A stretch of DNA of 8,214 nt, taken from assembly GCA_946482385.1 (NCBI GenBank), contig CAMLRI010000070.1, positions 1 through 8,214 on the forward strand. Direction: 5' to 3'. Each line of letters starts with the position of its first letter. Position 1 is the first letter of the stretch. The notes below the pieces were generated by a model. The model was not told the DNA's origin, made no database searches, and saw only the letters and a list, made by a program, of their open reading frames with translations. Of this stretch, positions 4,936 to 8,214 are shown piece by piece. This stretch comes from an uncultured Cellvibrio sp. (GTDB taxonomy: Bacteria; Pseudomonadota; Gammaproteobacteria; Pseudomonadales; Cellvibrionaceae). Made by a program: the position numbers and the translations under genes.

Positions 4936-6600
4936 ATGGACAAGAACAGCGCCAGCCGCTTAGGTAAGATTCTGCTCGAGAAAGGTATTATCACCAACGA
5001 GCAGTTAACTATTGCGGTTAACGAGCAAAAAAGGCGTCGCCAGGCAATTGAATCGGCTACGCAATTGGATATTCAATCCACCGCACTGGGTGAGGTGTTG
5101 ATTGACTTAGGCTTTATCACCCGCTTGCAATTAAAACGCTGCCTGAATTGGCAGATGCTATTGCGCAAAATGACCCTGGCCATGACATTGTGTGCGCCTT
5201 TGATGACACTGGGCACAGGGGCCGCTGCGCAAACCACATCCAGCACTACTAAAAGTTATTCAGTGCCGCTAACCATACAAGCCGAAGATTGGAGCAGCAT
5301 GCAAGGCGTTAAAACCCAAGCCACAAAGGATGAAGGCGGAGGGCTTAATGTTGGCTGGATCGACACTAAGGATTGGATGTCTTATGCCAATTACCAAATT
5401 ACGGCTCCCATTACTGGCAATTATAAAATTACTTATCGCGTAGCCAGTGCAGGCGGCGGCGGCAGTTTTGCGCTGGAAGCCGCTGATGGCAGTGCTCGCC
5501 ATGATGAAATAGCCGTTCCCAACACTGGCGATAGTCAAAAATGGGTGAATGTGGAGCGCACAATACACCTGACTGCCGGCACCCATTCATTCAAGATCAA
5601 TGTGCTCAACCGCGGCAATGGCTTTAACCTGAATTGGTTTAAGGTGGACATTTTGGGCCAGCCCTTACCGGCCACTATAGAAGCGGAATCTTATTCCAGT
5701 ATGTACGGGGTGCAAACCCAAGCCACTACCGATGTGGGCGGCGGTTTGAATGTCGGTTGGCTGCACGATAACGATTGGATGCGTTACGACAATAACTACA
5801 TCCACATTCCCACCACCGGCAGTTACAAAGTGTCTTACCGGATTGCCAGTGCGGGAGGCGGCGGTAGTTTTGCCCTGCATGAAGCCGATAACAACAGCGT
5901 TCATTACGATGTGGTGCCTGTGCCCAATACTGGTGATGGGCAAAAGTGGGTAACAGTAACGCGCACCGTCAACCTAACTGCAGGCTCTCACCGTTTTGGA
6001 ATGACAACATTAAAACGGGGTAATGGTTACAACATTAACTGGTTTAAAATTGAGCCTAATGATGGCAGCCCCTCTTCTTCATCCAGTTCGGTGGCATCAT
6101 CAACACCCAGCAGTTCATCCTCAAGCTCGGTTGCTTCTTCAGTCCCAAGCAGTTCATCGTCCAGCTCGGTGGTTTCTTCCGTGCCCAGCTCATCATCCAG
6201 TTCAGTGGCCTCATCGGCGCCGAGCAGTGTCTCTTCCAGTTCGGTGGCATCATCAATCCCCAGCAGTTCAAGCAGCTCCTCTGCGCCGTCAAGCGTTAGC
6301 TCTTCCTCTTCATCATCGGTAGCATCGTCCAGCTCTTCATCGGTTTCCGGCACAGTGGCTTTGCGCTGGGAAGTGCCCACCCAAAGGGAGAATGGCGATT
6401 ACCTGGATATCACCGAAATTGGCGGTTACGAGTTGCGCTATAAACTGACAGGAGCCAGCAGCTACACCTACCTCACCATTGATGACCCCTGGCAACAGGA
6501 ATACATTTTTGATTGGTTAAGTGGCAGCTACGAGTTCCAAATTGCGGTGTTTGATAAGAATGGGTTCTACAGCCAATTTATTAAGCTGAATCCTATTTAG
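4936..6600 (+). CDS. MshEN-like domain / membrane segment / two CBM6-like modules / Ser linker / FN3-like protein
   Basis: This 554-residue protein appears to bind polysaccharide without a catalytic domain. Residues 8-31 match the MshEN cyclic-di-GMP motif: RLG (8-10), Leu13, Leu14, Gly17, Leu24, Val28 and Gln31 at the canonical spacing. Residues 50-73 repeat it (Leu51, Gly52, Leu55, Ile56, Gly59, Leu66, Leu70, Gln73), with Ala50 in place of Arg. The spacer of 18 residues is longer than in MshE. A positively charged stretch (R63, K67, R68, R77, K78) precedes a hydrophobic segment (79-95) ending in GAAAQ, like a signal peptide with cleavage after Ala98. Two CBM6-like modules follow (about 110-238 and 244-373), each with an early AE(D/S) strand, GGGLNVGW, DWM, a KWV strand and a closing N(L/I)NWF. 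A Ser-rich linker (378-471) leads to an FN3-like module (474-554) with W478 and GGYELRYK. The gene has a long leader and converges with the kinase gene. The CBM6 and linker calls are strong; the MshEN call rests on motif spacing. Confidence 0.88.
   Translation: MDKNSASRLGKILLEKGIITNEQLTIAVNEQKRRRQAIESATQLDIQSTALGEVLIDLGFITRLQLKRCLNWQMLLRKMTLAMTLCAPLMTLGTGAAAQTTSSTTKSYSVPLTIQAEDWSSMQGVKTQATKDEGGGLNVGWIDTKDWMSYANYQITAPITGNYKITYRVASAGGGGSFALEAADGSARHDEIAVPNTGDSQKWVNVERTIHLTAGTHSFKINVLNRGNGFNLNWFKVDILGQPLPATIEAESYSSMYGVQTQATTDVGGGLNVGWLHDNDWMRYDNNYIHIPTTGSYKVSYRIASAGGGGSFALHEADNNSVHYDVVPVPNTGDGQKWVTVTRTVNLTAGSHRFGMTTLKRGNGYNINWFKIEPNDGSPSSSSSSVASSTPSSSSSSSVASSVPSSSSSSSVVSSVPSSSSSSVASSAPSSVSSSSVASSIPSSSSSSSAPSSVSSSSSSSVASSSSSSVSGTVALRWEVPTQRENGDYLDITEIGGYELRYKLTGASSYTYLTIDDPWQQEYIFDWLSGSYEFQIAVFDKNGFYSQFIKLNPI
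6067..6348 (+). repeat. Degenerate repeat encoding a Ser-rich linker
   Basis: This stretch encodes residues 378-471 of the CBM6 protein. Units open with Pro at 379, 391, 404, 417, 429, 442 and 451, giving spacings of 12, 13, 13, 12, 13 and 9, and follow the pattern Pro, a run of Ser, Val-Ala (or Val-Val), Ser-Ser and a small hydrophobic residue or Thr. Ser codons are mixed between AGC, TCA, TCC, TCT and TCG types, so the DNA is less repetitive than the protein. Such linkers separate modules in secreted plant-cell-wall-degrading proteins of Cellvibrio and relatives. The last unit is irregular and longer. Confidence 0.9.
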
Positions 6601-6619
6601 TAAATGGATGAGCGATAAC

Positions 6620-6641
6620 CTGGGCACAGGGATGCGCCCAG
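6620..6641 (-). terminator. Hairpin between the convergent CBM6 and kinase genes
   Basis: Read on the minus strand, ctgggcgca pairs with tgtgcccag around the loop tccc, a 9-bp stem with one G-U wobble. On the plus strand the same bases pair except for one A-C mismatch, so it is better formed in the kinase transcript. It lies 19 bases past the CBM6 gene stop and 27 bases past the kinase gene stop. No T-run follows on either strand, so it may be a factor-dependent or weak bidirectional terminator. Confidence 0.45.
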
Positions 6642-6668
6642 ATTCAAAGAATGAGTTTTACCGGGGAA

Positions 6669-8214
6669 TTATTTTTCCGGGTTCTGCTGTACCCAGGCGT
6701 TAATAAGCGTGACCACTTCGCGCAGCAAATGGCTGAGGTTATCCAGTTCGGCGTCGTTGATTTCACCGGCACACAATTGTTGCTCACAAATATCTGCACT
6801 TATCGACAACTCCTTCATGCCCAAACTGGCGGCGAGGGATTTAAGGCTGTGTACCAGGTTGCGCGCTTGGGTTAAATCCTCTGCCGCCAGGGCATGGGCC
6901 AATTCGGCGGGGAGCTGGTCGCGCTCGCGGGCAAAACGTATCAACAGCTGGCGATAGAGTTTGCGGTTGTTCATTAAATGGTAGAGGGCGTCGGCGCAAT
7001 CTATTCCTGCCAATTGCAACGCACTGAATTCATCGTCGACTGGCGCGTTGGTGCCAACTTTGGCCAGGGTAACGCTGGCCAGTTTGAGCCAGTGCTGCAA
7101 AATTTTGCGCAACTCCTGTGGATCAATGGGTTTGGCAATGTAATCGTCCATACCTGCACGCAAATAGGTTTCGCGGTCGCCCGGCAGGGCGTTGGCGGTG
7201 AGCGCAATAATTGGCAGGCTGGCGCCGCCGGGCAGCTCGCGGATGTGGCGACTGGTTTCCATGCCATCCATGCCCGGCAGCTGAATATCCATTAGCACCA
7301 GGTCGGGTACTTGCCGCTCCACTTGCGCCAATGCCTCGCCGCCGCTGTCGGCCAGTTGCACCTGGCAGCCCCAGGTTTGCAGCAGGCTTTGTACAATTTC
7401 CTGGTTGAGCGGATTATCTTCCACCACCAACACACGGCCGCGCAGCGGTTGCTCCGGTTGATATTGCAACTGGGCCTGGGGTGGCAAATGCAATTGCTCG
7501 CCATCAACGCGCTCCAGCCACAGGCGCAGACGGAAACAGCTGCCTTTGCCCAGCCGGGATTCCACGGTTAATTCGGCGCCCATTAATTCCGCCAGGTTTT
7601 TGCAAATCGCCAAGCCCAGCCCAGTGCCTTCAAAACGGCGGGTGCTGGAGTTGTCTACCTGGTGGAAAGGTTGGAATAGGGTTTTCAATAGCTGTGGATC
7701 TATACCTATGCCGGTATCTTCCACTTCAAACAATAATTCTATGGCGCGACCCTGGGTGGCTAATTGGCTTACGCGCAACTCCACGCTGCCCTGGTCGGTA
7801 AACTTCACCGCATTGGTGCAGAGGTTGATGAGTATTTGCCCCAGCCGCAGCGGATCGCCCAATACCCGGGTGCCAATTTCCGGGGCGATTTTTGCCCGCA
7901 GCGACAAGCCTTTGGCTTCCGCTTTATCGTTCACCAGGTTGATGGTTTTATCCAGCACATCCTCCAGCACAAATTCCACCTGATCCAATTTGAGCTTGCC
8001 TGCTTCCAAGCGCGAGAAGCTGAGGATGTCGTTAATAATTTCCAATAAGTGTTCACCCGAGGCGCGCATTTTTTGCAGATAGTTGCGCAGCTTTTCTTCC
8101 AGATCCGCCTGCCCCAGGGCGATATGGGCCAGGCCGATAATCACATTCAAAGGCGTGCGAATTTCGTGGCTCATATTGGCCAGGAATTCCGCCTTGGCGC
8201 GGGAGCCGGCGAGT
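6669..8214 (-). CDS. Hybrid sensor histidine kinase with receiver and HPt domains, 5'-partial
   Basis: This is a multi-step phosphorelay kinase. The frame runs off the right edge: residues LAGSRAKAEFLAN precede the Met at 8174, so that Met is internal and belongs to the HisKA H-box. Counting it as residue 1, the phosphorylated His is His3 (MSHEIRTP). The ATPase domain shows the N-box Asn121 (NLCTNAVKF), G1 DTGIG (153-157) and G2 GTGLGLA (183-189). A receiver domain starts near 247 with the acidic pair E252-D253, phospho-acceptor Asp296 (LMDIQLPGMDG), Thr326 and Lys348 (AKPI). A C-terminal HPt domain has His442 in LVHSLKSLAASLG. All relay residues are present, so the protein should be active. 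The sensory and membrane part lies outside the window, so the signal is unknown. It carries no DNA-binding output, and so needs a separate response regulator, not seen here. The order resembles BarA/ArcB-type tripartite kinases, but orthology cannot be judged without the N-terminus. Confidence 0.95.
   Translation of the reverse strand, partial: LAGSRAKAEFLANMSHEIRTPLNVIIGLAHIALGQADLEEKLRNYLQKMRASGEHLLEIINDILSFSRLEAGKLKLDQVEFVLEDVLDKTINLVNDKAEAKGLSLRAKIAPEIGTRVLGDPLRLGQILINLCTNAVKFTDQGSVELRVSQLATQGRAIELLFEVEDTGIGIDPQLLKTLFQPFHQVDNSSTRRFEGTGLGLAICKNLAELMGAELTVESRLGKGSCFRLRLWLERVDGEQLHLPPQAQLQYQPEQPLRGRVLVVEDNPLNQEIVQSLLQTWGCQVQLADSGGEALAQVERQVPDLVLMDIQLPGMDGMETSRHIRELPGGASLPIIALTANALPGDRETYLRAGMDDYIAKPIDPQELRKILQHWLKLASVTLAKVGTNAPVDDEFSALQLAGIDCADALYHLMNNRKLYRQLLIRFARERDQLPAELAHALAAEDLTQARNLVHSLKSLAASLGMKELSISADICEQQLCAGEINDAELDNLSHLLREVVTLINAWVQQNPEK

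Noticed and set aside
5179..5196. Lipoprotein signal at Cys86 of the CBM6 protein
   Set aside because: The residues before the Cys are Met-Thr-Leu; a lipobox needs Gly, Ala or Ser directly before Cys, so lipidation is unlikely.
6067..6348. Repeat array resembling a CRISPR
   Set aside because: Units are degenerate, in frame, translate to a Ser linker, and have no constant repeat separated by unique spacers.
6027..6380. 117-residue minus-strand frame rich in Glu, Leu and Asp
   Set aside because: It is the antisense shadow of the Ser-linker repeat; the composition follows from complementing Ser codons.

Overview
The window looks like chromosomal DNA from a polysaccharide-degrading gammaproteobacterium, most probably Cellvibrio or a close relative such as Saccharophagus. 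The main clue is a secreted-type protein with two CBM6-like carbohydrate-binding modules and a long serine-rich linker built from repeats of about 12 residues, a style typical of those genera. The hybrid kinase and the YigZ protein also fit a gammaproteobacterium. The genus is inferred from architecture, not from a database search.

Layout: (1) 2-2533, plus strand, the C-terminal 843 residues of a type I restriction endonuclease subunit (HsdR), cut by the left window edge. (2) 2534-2865, a gene-poor stretch with a perfect 13-bp hairpin, a 12-bp tandem repeat and a G10 tract. (3) 2866-3495, a YigZ/IMPACT-family protein. (4) 3496-3641, a short spacer with a GC-rich palindromic element that resembles a dispersed repeat. 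(5) 3642-4499, a fusion of a YCII/DGPF domain and a PhnB-like VOC domain, followed by a strong intrinsic-terminator-like inverted repeat. (6) 4500-4902, an AT-rich leader region with a palindrome and a hairpin. (7) 4936-6600, the most unusual gene: two motifs of the MshEN (GspE/PilB N-terminal, cyclic-di-GMP-binding) type, a signal-sequence-like hydrophobic segment, two CBM6-like modules, a 94-residue Ser linker and a C-terminal FN3-like module. (8) 6669-8214, minus strand and convergent, a hybrid sensor kinase (HisKA, HATPase, receiver, HPt) cut by the right window edge.

The genes do not form one operon. hsdR is the distal end of a restriction-modification locus whose partners should lie to the left. 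yigZ and the YCII-VOC gene are separate small units. The CBM6 gene has its own long leader and is tail-to-tail with the kinase gene, with a hairpin between them. The best candidate for undescribed biology is the MshEN-membrane-CBM6 protein. Its sequence suggests a cytoplasmic second-messenger-sensing or secretion-ATPase-like module joined across the inner membrane to an extracytoplasmic glycan-binding region with no catalytic domain.
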